A stretch of DNA of 64,000 nucleotides from G963665925 sp963665925. GTDB lineage: Bacteria > Bacillota > Clostridia > Peptostreptococcales > Acidaminobacteraceae. The stretch is from assembly GCA_963665925.1 (NCBI GenBank), contig OY762511.1:4774001-4838000 (forward strand), given 5' to 3'. Below, one piece after another: positions 8,975 to 17,371 of this stretch (the stretch's first letter is position 1; each line of letters begins with the position of its first letter). The notes below the pieces were generated by a model. It had not been told where the DNA came from and made no database searches. It saw nothing but the letters and a program-made list of their open reading frames with translations. Position numbers and translations under genes: made by a program.

Positions 8975-10762
8975 TTATAAGTGTACTTTATGATATATGC
9001 TCTTATCAAACGGATTTTGCTCAATACTGTAGTCGAAGAGCAGGGTTATCGGTTCAGACGCTTCATGAATCTCTGCGTAGTCCCTTCCAATTGCTTCAAG
9101 GATGTCATACTTGAATGTCTCAAAGCGAACCAGCTTGACGATGGCCTTGGCACTCATGTCTATATATGCCGGCAAATACCTCTGGCGGTTTTCTTCAGAC
9201 TGCAAAAATGCGTGGACAGACTGTCTGAACGCCGTTTCTTCCTTTACCTGATATAGTTTTCTTCTTGAGGACTGTCGTACATAATCGAACTTAAGAACCT
9301 CCTTGAAGAAATCAGGATGTAAAAAGTCGGTCTCCAGATAGAAGGCTTCTAGCACCTGATAGAGCGTGTCTTGGTTGTGCGCCTTGTGGTGCCAGCCATG
9401 CTTATGCCAATACTCCGACAGCAGTTCATATAATTTCGACGGAAGCAGGCCATTTACCTTTATAATAAATTCCAGCGCATGGGTAAATTTCTGATTGTTG
9501 TAGAAATGCTCCACCATATCTTCAATACCCTTAAGGCGAATCATTTCATCAAAATCCATTTCTGCAGTTGCCATGATTTCATAGGGTGGCACTTCATTGT
9601 ATACATAGCCGTACTTTTCTTTTCGCATACGCAGGCCAGAGCCCTTCAAAAGCTTTAAGAAACCAAGCTGAAGCATCTCCGGTCTCATGCTGTAGACATC
9701 GTCAAAGGACTGCATGAAACGGTCATATCCTTCATAAGGCAGACCTGCAATCAGATCCAAGTGAAGGTGTATATTCCTGTAGCTGCTTAAAGTATTGCAG
9801 GCACGTCTTAACTTTTCAAAATCAACAAAGCGCTGTATTTCAAGAAGTGTGGCAGTGTTTGTTGTCTGAACCCCGATTTCAAACTGAAACAGCCCCGGTC
9901 TGACACATTCAAGGAATGTAATTGTGTCGTCATCCAATCTGTCTGCTGTGATTTCAAAATGAAAATTGGTGTAGCCATTGTCAATTTCATGAAGATACTT
10001 GAATATATCCAGGGCACGTCGCTTATCAGCGTTAAATGTTCTGTCAATGAATTTGACCTGCATGACATTCAAATCAACGAAGCGCTTCAGATCCGCTTTA
10101 ACCCGGTCGAGCGAGAAGAATCGCACGCCCTTGATAGTAGATGACAGGCAGTACTGACAGTTAAACGGGCATCCGCGCGAGCTTTCAAAGTAGAGAATCC
10201 TGTTGTCCAGCCCTTCGAAGCTTTCATAAGGAAAGGGAATGATGTCGAGGTTTTCAATAAGGGGCTGGTCGGGCAGTGAAACCACCTCTGCTCCAGTGTC
10301 CTTATTGGTTCTGTAGGTTATCCCTTTCAAGCCTTCAAAGCAGTCTTTTCCCTCTAGAAAGTCAGGTTCACTGGCATGGATCCTGTGCATGAAATCCATA
10401 AAGGTCTGCTCCCCTTCACCGCGTATAATTGCATCTATGTAGGGATGCGCCTTTAAAAATTCTGCGCTTTCAAAGGTCACCTCCGGACCGCCAAATATTA
10501 CTTTCAGCCCCGGTGCCACCTTCTTGAGATTTTTCGCAATTAGACAGCTTGCTTCAACATTCCAGATGTAAACCGAAAAGGCGACCACATCGAACTTGCC
10601 CTGATAAATCTCGCGCACGATGTAATCCAGCTGGTTGTTAATGGTATATTCATTTAAAACGACCTCTGGATACTCAGACTTGATATAGGTATGGATATAT
10701 CTGAGCGCAAGAGACGAATGTGTAAATTTTGAATTGAGCGTTGTAAGGAGTAATTTCATCAT
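8975..10762 (-). CDS. B12-binding domain radical SAM protein (DUF4080 type)
   Basis: A 595-residue protein. The N-terminal 1-150 region is a cobalamin-binding fold without a clear DxHxxG loop. The radical SAM core follows, with the cluster motif in GCPFNCQYCLSS near residue 205. The C-terminal 200 residues resemble the DUF4080 tail of this clostridial subfamily. The substrate is unknown; relatives act in methyl transfer or ring chemistry. It is the first gene of the run leading to NAD kinase. AAGGCAAT precedes a tandem ATGATG start. Confidence 0.88.
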   Translation of the reverse strand: MMKLLLTTLNSKFTHSSLALRYIHTYIKSEYPEVVLNEYTINNQLDYIVREIYQGKFDVVAFSVYIWNVEASCLIAKNLKKVAPGLKVIFGGPEVTFESAEFLKAHPYIDAIIRGEGEQTFMDFMHRIHASEPDFLEGKDCFEGLKGITYRTNKDTGAEVVSLPDQPLIENLDIIPFPYESFEGLDNRILYFESSRGCPFNCQYCLSSTIKGVRFFSLDRVKADLKRFVDLNVMQVKFIDRTFNADKRRALDIFKYLHEIDNGYTNFHFEITADRLDDDTITFLECVRPGLFQFEIGVQTTNTATLLEIQRFVDFEKLRRACNTLSSYRNIHLHLDLIAGLPYEGYDRFMQSFDDVYSMRPEMLQLGFLKLLKGSGLRMRKEKYGYVYNEVPPYEIMATAEMDFDEMIRLKGIEDMVEHFYNNQKFTHALEFIIKVNGLLPSKLYELLSEYWHKHGWHHKAHNQDTLYQVLEAFYLETDFLHPDFFKEVLKFDYVRQSSRRKLYQVKEETAFRQSVHAFLQSEENRQRYLPAYIDMSAKAIVKLVRFETFKYDILEAIGRDYAEIHEASEPITLLFDYSIEQNPFDKSIYHKVHL

Positions 10763-10922
10763 ATTGCCTTTCTTACATTATACATCAGGTTCTGCCTGGT
10801 TCATGAAATGTTTACATATTCTGAACATAAGTAACCATGCGATTTTCATTCTAAGGTATTATACCATGAGTCATGACTGGCTGGTAATTTTTGTGGACGT
10901 AAAGTAGGGACAGAAATATTTA

Positions 10923-10931
10923 TGTTATAAT
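10923..10931 (+). promoter_or_regulatory. extended -10 promoter of the 167-residue unknown gene
   Basis: TGTTATAAT (TGn plus a perfect TATAAT) lies about 55 bases before the start codon. No good -35 is visible at 17 bases. A 10-base palindrome AGTCATGACT at 10869-10878 lies further upstream in the divergent region. Confidence 0.55.
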
Positions 10932-10985
10932 ATTTGAAAGACTTAACACTCACGATGATACATATATATAAATTGGAGGGACGCT

Positions 10986-11489
10986 ATGGCTATAATGTCT
11001 TCAAGACTCATCAGACATGAAATCTGTAAAGATGAACTGAAAAAACTTGGCGCTCGTGTTCTCGACATACAGGGAATCATGTTCTATGTGAAATTCAGAA
11101 TCAATGAAACAAAAATCTCTTACGTGTACCATTTGAACAAGGACAACACATTCTTTCTCGAACGGATCAAACCCTATACTTGCGGCATTGGCGACTATTC
11201 AACCGAAGAAGACGTTGTAGAAGTCATTCGTCAGGATATCAAGCAGTTCCGTAACGCTATGAACAGCTCAAACTTTGAGAATTTCATTGAAGTTGACCAG
11301 CACATTTCAAAGCTTGTCCGGTTATTTGAAGACTTATACCTCTACTACAATGTCAGCAAGGAAGATATCGATCTGGTCAGCCATGAGATTGATAAGGTTC
11401 TGGATATCATCAATGTGGTTCAAGAGAAGAGCCCACGTGTCTATTTCGAAAAAGATCCGGATGTTCTTCATAAGAATTGCCAGTTCTAG
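10986..11489 (+). CDS. conserved-looking protein of unknown function
   Basis: A 167-residue soluble protein with no signal peptide or membrane segment. The N-terminal half looks like alternating strands (GARVLDIQGIMFYVKFRI, TKISYVYHLNKDNTFFLERIKPY). The C-terminal half is helical (ISKLVRLFEDLYLYY, HEIDKVLDIINVVQE). I do not recognise the family. It is transcribed alone, divergently from the radical SAM operon, with its own extended -10 promoter, a TTGGAGGG ribosome binding site and a strong terminator, so it is very likely a real gene. Confidence 0.8.
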   Translation: MAIMSSRLIRHEICKDELKKLGARVLDIQGIMFYVKFRINETKISYVYHLNKDNTFFLERIKPYTCGIGDYSTEEDVVEVIRQDIKQFRNAMNSSNFENFIEVDQHISKLVRLFEDLYLYYNVSKEDIDLVSHEIDKVLDIINVVQEKSPRVYFEKDPDVLHKNCQF

Positions 11490-11516
11490 CTTCTATGAGT
11501 CATACAAACAAATAAG

Positions 11517-11560
11517 GACCGTCTGATGCATCATAACTGGTGCACCGGACGGTCTCTTTT
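11517..11560 (+). terminator. terminator after the 167-residue gene
   Basis: The stem GACCGTC/GACGGTC (11517-11523 with 11548-11554) is followed by TCTTTTATT. It also lies at the end of the convergent lipoprotein gene. Confidence 0.75.
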
Positions 11561-11566
11561 ATTGTA

Positions 11567-12997
11567 TTAACGCTCGATTTCCTGTGTCACACTGTTGTTA
11601 GGACGCGTGTCAAACACACAGAGTGTCAGTTCAAGTGGTGTATCCATTTTCTTAACAGGTACATGGATCTGGAATGTCTTTGATGAAACACCCTCCAGCT
11701 TATCTGCATCAACAAACTGCATCAGGCTGGATGGCGTACCGTCTGAGCTTCTGAGAGACAAGCCAACTTGGTTAAAATACAGAATTGAATCAGACAGATT
11801 GCTGATTTCAACATCTGCCGTCAGCATTGTCCAAGTATCTGAACCGGAAGCCGCATCGTCAAATGTGACATTTGATGTCTCCAGTGCCAAACCGTCCATG
11901 GCTGCCGCTTGTCCCAGCGCAGCCGCAGGCTTTCTTTGCAGCTGACCATAGACCGACATATAATTTGCTTCCACAGCACTGCTCAGCTTCACTGGAATCG
12001 GTGTCTTGCTCGGATCGATGGTATTCATCATAAAATAGACTGCATCTGATTCAAATCCTGCCTTGACAGGCACCTGAATCGTCCCTCTTGCAAAGCTGCC
12101 AGCGCGGACAATGCCACTTAGGCCGCCCATTTGTGTATCTTCCTTGCTGTAATAATTGTTCAAATCAGAATCGATAAGTGCGAACTTATCTGTAAAATAT
12201 GCTGTATTCAGCGTTTCGAATCCTGTGTTGATGAACGTCACATCGAGTACATAGGCATCCGCAGATGGATTTAGAAAGGCATCATTCACACTGATTATCA
12301 TATTGCCTATAGGAATCAGCTCACCCAGTACATATTCCGGCTTCTGCTCCATGCCGAGCGCGATGCTCTGATTGGCATACTTGCGTGTGAGGTCTTCCAT
12401 TTCATATGTGCTGAGACCCTGAAGAATGAACCAGTCTCCATTTCGTTTGACTGCAGCAACACCCATTGTCGCCATATCGTGTCCGTGATCGTGTGTTGTG
12501 TAGTCCGATGCATGATCGTGGTCATGGTCATCTGTATCTTCAACAGGCATAGGTGCTTCACCAGTCTGAACATAGGCATAATCCAAATCGTAGAAGTCGA
12601 CCTGCTCAAACATGACACCGCTGAACTCGAAATTCCAAAAGGACTGGGTATCATGCACGCTGTAGCCGTGCATATCCTTTACGAGCTGCATTGAAGCCTG
12701 ATAGTCCGCAAAGGCTTCAGCTGTAAAGGTGTCCTTGTCAATCTGATGCAGCGCCTCATAGGCCTTTTCGTAATCCTTGGCCACTATTTCACCCATATAG
12801 GCGTCCAGTGCCAGCTTCGATGTTTCAAAGCCCATGGAAAAATCAACAGCACCTTCTTCAGTCGCCACCTGGTCTGTCTCCTGAACGACCGCCTCATCCC
12901 CCTGGACTTCCGCTGGCTGTGTTTCAGCAGGTGCACAAGCAGTCATGGTCAGTGCCACTGTCAATCCCAATATTACCCCAAACTTTTTTAACTTCAT
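11567..12997 (-). CDS. lipoprotein with a His/Asp-rich loop and DUF4352-like C-terminal region
   Basis: A 476-residue secreted lipoprotein. The signal peptide MKLKKFGVILGLTVALTM ends in a TAC lipobox with the acylated Cys at residue 21. Residues 155-174 are a His/Asp-rich run (DDHDHDHA, THDHGHD) with six histidines, likely to bind a metal. After about residue 200 there are two beta-rich modules resembling DUF4352/immunoglobulin-like telomere-type domains (INTGFETLN, VKAGFESDAVYF; ISNLSDSILYFNQVGLSLR). The ATG at 12997 is chosen because AGGGGG precedes it; an in-frame start 16 codons upstream would spoil the signal peptide. It follows bshA by 84 bases. Confidence 0.82.
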   Translation of the reverse strand: MKLKKFGVILGLTVALTMTACAPAETQPAEVQGDEAVVQETDQVATEEGAVDFSMGFETSKLALDAYMGEIVAKDYEKAYEALHQIDKDTFTAEAFADYQASMQLVKDMHGYSVHDTQSFWNFEFSGVMFEQVDFYDLDYAYVQTGEAPMPVEDTDDHDHDHASDYTTHDHGHDMATMGVAAVKRNGDWFILQGLSTYEMEDLTRKYANQSIALGMEQKPEYVLGELIPIGNMIISVNDAFLNPSADAYVLDVTFINTGFETLNTAYFTDKFALIDSDLNNYYSKEDTQMGGLSGIVRAGSFARGTIQVPVKAGFESDAVYFMMNTIDPSKTPIPVKLSSAVEANYMSVYGQLQRKPAAALGQAAAMDGLALETSNVTFDDAASGSDTWTMLTADVEISNLSDSILYFNQVGLSLRSSDGTPSSLMQFVDADKLEGVSSKTFQIHVPVKKMDTPLELTLCVFDTRPNNSVTQEIER

Positions 12998-13081
12998 ATG
13001 AATCCCCCTGTAATCTATTTGAGAATACCTGTAATATTCCCACACAAATACAATTTTAGCACATATATAGTCGTTAATGTT

Positions 13082-14209
13082 TTATTTAGCCTTTTTGATG
13101 ACCTCTTCATAAAGGGCTTCGTATTCCCGGATGATGGTCTCCACATCAAACGCCGTCCGCGCACGGTCGCGCGCACTATTAGAGTATCTTGCATGTACAG
13201 CCTCAGACCCAAGAATTTCAAGTGCATTTGCTGTCATCTGGTCTACATCCCCAACCTCAGACAAAAGACCGCTCACGCCATGTTCAATGACTTCGGGAAG
13301 CCCTCCCGCATTTGATGCTAGTACAGGGACCCCGCATGCCATGGCTTCCAGTGCCGCCAGCCCGAAGCTCTCCTTTTCAGAAGGGAGTAGAAAGACGTCT
13401 GCTGTACTGAGTATTTTTGTAACACGGTTCTGTTTTCCCAAGAACTCAATATTGTCAAGGACACCCAGAAGCTCAGCAAGAGCATATGCCTTCGTGCTTT
13501 CCGGACCATCTCCTACGAGCAGGAGCCGCGCCGGCATCTTGTCCTGAATGCCTTTAAATACTCGAATGACATCTTCAATGCGCTTAACCGGTCTGAAATT
13601 TGAGGTATGCACAATGACCTTCTCCCCGGGCTTGATGTTCAGGCACCCCCTGATATCCCTCTCATCATCACGGCTGTATTCATCCAAATTGATGAAATTG
13701 TGAATCATGCGTATGGGCAGTTTAGGCGAGATAGCCTCTGTTGCCGCCTCTACCAGGCTTCTTGAGACAGCTGTTATGGCATCTGACTGATTTACGCTGT
13801 AAGACATGACCTGTCGCAGACTGTCTTCTTCAGACATGATGGTCACATCAGTGCCGTGAAGTGTTGTAACCGTTCCAATCGGCCTGTCCAGCATCTGGCT
13901 GGCAAGCATTACCGCTGTAGCATGGGGCACTGCATAATGGGCATGCAGAATATCCAGTGACTCTCTCTTAGCCACTTCAGCAATTTTGTTCGCAAGGGCC
14001 ATAATATAGGGCGGGTGCTGGAACACCGGATAATTCGCCGTATCCACACAATGAAAGTGGACATGCTCCTGAAACTCTTCCAGTCTGAAGGGCTTGTCGT
14101 AGGAGATGAAATGGATGTCATGCCCCCGCTTTGCCAAGTGTTTTCCCAGTTCTGTCGCCACCACGCCGCTTCCCCCGTATGACGGATAACAGCATATTCC
14201 TATTCTCAT
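13082..14209 (-). CDS. bshA: N-acetyl-alpha-D-glucosaminyl L-malate synthase (bacillithiol step 1)
   Basis: A 375-residue GT4 glycosyltransferase. It has the BshA-type N-terminus RIGICCYPSYGGSGVVATELG, the HAHYAVPHATAV segment, VTTLHGTDVT, and the GT4 nucleotide-sugar signature EKESFGLAALEAMACGVPV. The enzyme joins UDP-GlcNAc and L-malate in the first step of bacillithiol synthesis. It follows bshC by four bases, which supports this call over a generic glycosyltransferase. No bshB deacetylase gene is in the window. Confidence 0.92.
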   Translation of the reverse strand: MRIGICCYPSYGGSGVVATELGKHLAKRGHDIHFISYDKPFRLEEFQEHVHFHCVDTANYPVFQHPPYIMALANKIAEVAKRESLDILHAHYAVPHATAVMLASQMLDRPIGTVTTLHGTDVTIMSEEDSLRQVMSYSVNQSDAITAVSRSLVEAATEAISPKLPIRMIHNFINLDEYSRDDERDIRGCLNIKPGEKVIVHTSNFRPVKRIEDVIRVFKGIQDKMPARLLLVGDGPESTKAYALAELLGVLDNIEFLGKQNRVTKILSTADVFLLPSEKESFGLAALEAMACGVPVLASNAGGLPEVIEHGVSGLLSEVGDVDQMTANALEILGSEAVHARYSNSARDRARTAFDVETIIREYEALYEEVIKKAK

Positions 14210-14213
14210 ATCT

Positions 14214-15893
14214 TTACGCCTTTCTCTTACCCAACATGATGATTCTATGTCTGTAATCGTACGCCACCTGCCGATTCAAATGCGTGATGAAGGCCGGTCC
14301 ACCCTGAGACAGAATATTGATCAGTCCAAGTGTACGCTCCTGTATCTGACCATAGGGTTTTATCCACTGCGCAGCACGCTGTATGGTCTTCAGCTCGTCT
14401 TTATGGTTTCTGCGGTGGAACCTGTAGGCCTTCTTTTTCAAATAGTCCAGCTGCTGCCTGATCATCTCAGTATTCCTCTTTGAAATCGGCACAATTTCCT
14501 CATCAACTCCCGTAAGGGCATCAATCAGCGCAGTATAATTCTGGTCGAATTCTGTAGTAAATGCATCAAAAAGACCTTCCACATCTATGTGGTCCCTGTC
14601 CTCAAGCCATTTCCGCTCCAAGTCAATCTGATCTGTGACAAGAACGCTGTCCACACTGATTTCCAAAGATTCAAGCTGGTCCGCAAAGGTCTGGGGTACA
14701 ACCGTATAGTTTTCTCGAAGCATGATGATGGGCATGTTCATACCAAGCTTCTCGTAAACCTCCTTCAGCTGGGCATAATATGCCGCCTCACCTGGGCCTG
14801 CAACATATGCGATGGTTGGCAGATAGACATCCTGAATGACAGGTCTGAGAACTACATTTGTACTGAACTCCTCTGGGTAATGGCGCATTCTCTCCTGAAC
14901 CTTCTCCAGGCAAAAAGCCTCTCTGTCATCATTTTCACGGATGGTGTACATGCCATTCTCGTGAATGATCTGCAGGCGCTCCCCGTTTTCCAGATAGTAA
15001 AGACCGGTCGCCCCCTCACGCGGTTCGATGAGCGGTGCATACCCCATTTCAGTCAGTTCTGCAGCGCATGCATTGACTGAACCTATCAGGGCATCACTTG
15101 ACTCGATCGCCTGTAAGAGAAAGGCACTTCCCAACTGTCTCAGATCCTGGTCAAGAGGGTCAACAACGATCAGGCCCTCTTCTTGAAACAGTTTGAGATA
15201 AATGCGTCCAAACCAGTCACTAACAGTCTCATCGCTGCGTACCGTATCGTAAAATACCGCCTGGCACCAATCACTGAACTCAGTGTCTTTCCACACATGC
15301 TGGGCTTCCATAAGCATACGGCGTACAGATGTGTTATTGTCAATAAACCCCACGGGCTCCTTCAGGTAGGAATAGTTGTGCACTGTTTTAAATGGGTTAT
15401 TATTACCTGTACCTGGTTTCTTGTCAATTCTTAGAACCTTGATTTTTTCATCGTCAATCAGGGTGACAGAGCGCATTTCCTCAAAGTCGTGGTCCTCAGA
15501 TGCCATCCAGAATACCGGCACGACCGCTGTCCCAAGCTGCTGCGAAATCTCACGCGCTTTTTTAACCGCCGTAGACGCCTTATACAAGGTATAAAGTGGG
15601 CCACCCATGACACCTGTCTGCTGACCCGTCACAATACAGCATGTAGATGCTTGCTCGAGCTTGGCGATGTTTTCAAGTGTTTTATCTGATGCGCCCAGAC
15701 GTGTGTTGACTTTTAGAAGCGCTTGCACAAGTTTTTTTCTGTCAAAGGTCCTCGCCTTGACTTCATCAGCTCTTAACGCATAACCTTCAGAAGTATCCTC
15801 ATATGTATAAAAGCGTTTTCTAAATGTTTCATCTTCTATATATGCCTTTGCAATACCACTGTAGGCATTTCGTAAAGAATAAGAAGTTTTCAT
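14214..15893 (-). CDS. bshC: putative bacillithiol synthase (cysteine-adding enzyme)
   Basis: A 559-residue BshC protein, which adds cysteine to GlcN-malate. Family hallmarks include VTGQQTGVMGGPLYTLYKA near residue 90, VPVFWMASEDHDFEE, GPGEAAYYAQL and a C-terminal coiled coil region around the LKKKAYR segment. The length matches the family (about 540). The ATG at 15893 has AAAAGGAGG before it; a longer frame reading upstream has no ribosome binding site. It is the first gene of the bshC-bshA pair and is divergent from a Fur-box chemoreceptor gene. Confidence 0.93.
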   Translation of the reverse strand: MKTSYSLRNAYSGIAKAYIEDETFRKRFYTYEDTSEGYALRADEVKARTFDRKKLVQALLKVNTRLGASDKTLENIAKLEQASTCCIVTGQQTGVMGGPLYTLYKASTAVKKAREISQQLGTAVVPVFWMASEDHDFEEMRSVTLIDDEKIKVLRIDKKPGTGNNNPFKTVHNYSYLKEPVGFIDNNTSVRRMLMEAQHVWKDTEFSDWCQAVFYDTVRSDETVSDWFGRIYLKLFQEEGLIVVDPLDQDLRQLGSAFLLQAIESSDALIGSVNACAAELTEMGYAPLIEPREGATGLYYLENGERLQIIHENGMYTIRENDDREAFCLEKVQERMRHYPEEFSTNVVLRPVIQDVYLPTIAYVAGPGEAAYYAQLKEVYEKLGMNMPIIMLRENYTVVPQTFADQLESLEISVDSVLVTDQIDLERKWLEDRDHIDVEGLFDAFTTEFDQNYTALIDALTGVDEEIVPISKRNTEMIRQQLDYLKKKAYRFHRRNHKDELKTIQRAAQWIKPYGQIQERTLGLINILSQGGPAFITHLNRQVAYDYRHRIIMLGKRKA

Positions 15894-15944
15894 AATGCAT
15901 CCTCCTTTTATTCCGATGTTTCTCATAGGAATTGTCCACTTTTC

Positions 15945-15953
15945 ATTATAACA
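15945..15953 (-). promoter_or_regulatory. extended -10 promoter of bshC-bshA
   Basis: On the minus strand TGTTATAAT reads as TGn plus a perfect -10. The start would lie about 45 bases before the bshC ATG. The -35 region at 17 bases is poor. Confidence 0.55.
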
Positions 15954-16017
15954 TCCCTTTTCCTTTATTACCCTTATTAATTTGTGAATAAATCGAGAAC
16001 AATATTCAATTTCTCTA

Positions 16018-16064
16018 TTGATAATTATTATCATTTGGATTATGATATATGATAATCGTTATCA
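16018..16064 (+). promoter_or_regulatory. sigma-A promoter with two Fur boxes
   Basis: TTGATA (16018-16023) and TATGAT (16041-16046) are 17 bases apart. A perfect 7-1-7 inverted repeat TGATAATTATTATCA (16019-16033) overlaps the -35. A second box TGATAATCGTTATCA (16050-16064), one mismatch from perfect, sits just downstream of the -10. Both fit the Bacillus-type Fur box TGATAATnATTATCA and not the PerR or Zur variants. Centres are 31 bases apart, about three helical turns. Repression by iron-loaded Fur is the expected behaviour. Confidence 0.85.
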
Positions 16065-16094
16065 AATTAACAGATCAATGGAGGACCCTTGGCA

Positions 16095-17261
16095 ATGAAT
16101 AACAAGAAAACAAAATGGATGCTCATACATATTGCAGTGCTCTTCGCGCTCGCCTCAGTTCCAGTTCTCACGCTCTACTATTTTGAATTCACCCCAACAT
16201 TTACAGCTGTTTCCACCCTGCTTCTGGTGGTGGCCGCATTCTTGACGCTTGTCAGTCTCGACGTTGAACCTCAAAGAGATAAAGCGCCTGAACACAATAC
16301 AGCCATTGAAAGAATCAAATCGGTATTTGACACAGTCAGACACTCCAGTACTACAATTGAGCAATCTACGCAGTCTTTAGAAGAGCTCGTTGAACAGACT
16401 CAAATATCCGCAGCTGACATTTCCACAATGATGGAGGGCGTCACAAATATGGCTGTGAAAAACGCCCAGCTCTCTGAAGAAAGCGCACACCAGATGGGGG
16501 TTCTAGAAAACCGGCTGGAAATGATGGAGTCTTCCACAAGTGCGCTCAAGGCTTCTTCAGAAGAAGCACGCCAGGAAAGCTCGGCTGGTCAGGCTGTTGT
16601 CGCAGAGCTCATAACCCAGTCAGAGCGTACAAGTTCTGCCATTGAAGACCTGGGCGCCTCCATTCGGGATATCGGTCAGGAAATGAAGAACATGCACAAA
16701 ATAACTGAAACAATTGTTTCCATTTCCAACAAGACCCACCTGCTTGCACTTAATGCGGCGATTGAGTCTGCAAGAGCTGGTGAACACGGACGCGGCTTCT
16801 CTGTTGTTGCCAGTGAAATCGGTAATCTTGCAGATCAGAGCAAACAATCCTCTGCCATGATACAGGACCTGATTGCAGGCGTTACCGGACAGATGAACGA
16901 AAGCCTTTCTAATATCGACTCCGTGGAAAGAGCCCTTGAGAACCAATTGAACTCCGTCACTTCAACCTTGTCTGCATTTGGTCGTATAGGCATGTCCGTC
17001 GTTGAAATGGGCAGTGAAATCGATTCAATCTATGCACTCATTGAAGACGTTGACAATCTCAAAAAGGAAATGACCGATATAGTCGACCAGGTTACCCTGT
17101 CATCTCAAATGACCTCTGCCACCACACAGCAGGCGGCACTTTCGGGCAAAGCACAGCTCCAGAGCTTTAAAAAAGCCAGCCAGCTCTGCTCAGACCTAAA
17201 ACGCATGTCAGACACCCTATGCACGACATCAGAGACATTTGCCTTGAACGCTGCATCATAA
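16095..17261 (+). CDS. short methyl-accepting chemotaxis-like protein without extracellular sensor
   Basis: A 388-residue chemoreceptor-like signalling protein. Two adjacent hydrophobic segments (about 10-28 and 33-54) are joined by a very short loop, so there is no Cache or four-helix sensor, and no HAMP is evident. The rest is coiled coil with the receptor hairpin tip SNKTHLLALNAAIESARAGE followed by GRGFSVVASEI. It should signal to CheA/CheW from a membrane or cytoplasmic cue. The ATG at 16095 lies 10 bases after GGAGG; a TTG at 16089 is an alternative start only 4 bases after it. Its promoter carries two Fur boxes, linking it to iron. Confidence 0.88.
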   Translation: MNNKKTKWMLIHIAVLFALASVPVLTLYYFEFTPTFTAVSTLLLVVAAFLTLVSLDVEPQRDKAPEHNTAIERIKSVFDTVRHSSTTIEQSTQSLEELVEQTQISAADISTMMEGVTNMAVKNAQLSEESAHQMGVLENRLEMMESSTSALKASSEEARQESSAGQAVVAELITQSERTSSAIEDLGASIRDIGQEMKNMHKITETIVSISNKTHLLALNAAIESARAGEHGRGFSVVASEIGNLADQSKQSSAMIQDLIAGVTGQMNESLSNIDSVERALENQLNSVTSTLSAFGRIGMSVVEMGSEIDSIYALIEDVDNLKKEMTDIVDQVTLSSQMTSATTQQAALSGKAQLQSFKKASQLCSDLKRMSDTLCTTSETFALNAAS

Positions 17262-17278
17262 GGATTCACCGCACAAGA

Positions 17279-17328
17279 AAGCCCCTGAAAGCACTATGAC
17301 CTGCTGGTCTCTACACTTTCAGGGGCTT
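17279..17328. terminator. bidirectional terminator between the chemoreceptor and argS
   Basis: The 13-base arms AAGCCCCTGAAAG/CTTTCAGGGGCTT flank a 24-base loop between two convergent genes. Tails on both sides are only moderately T-rich. Confidence 0.65.
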
Positions 17329-17371
17329 GAACTTATTTCATTGGATCTACTTCATTTACAGTCTTTAATAC

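Noticed and set aside
14589..15080. 163-codon plus-strand ORF inside bshC
   Set aside because: Antisense to conserved bshC codons, with no start signals.
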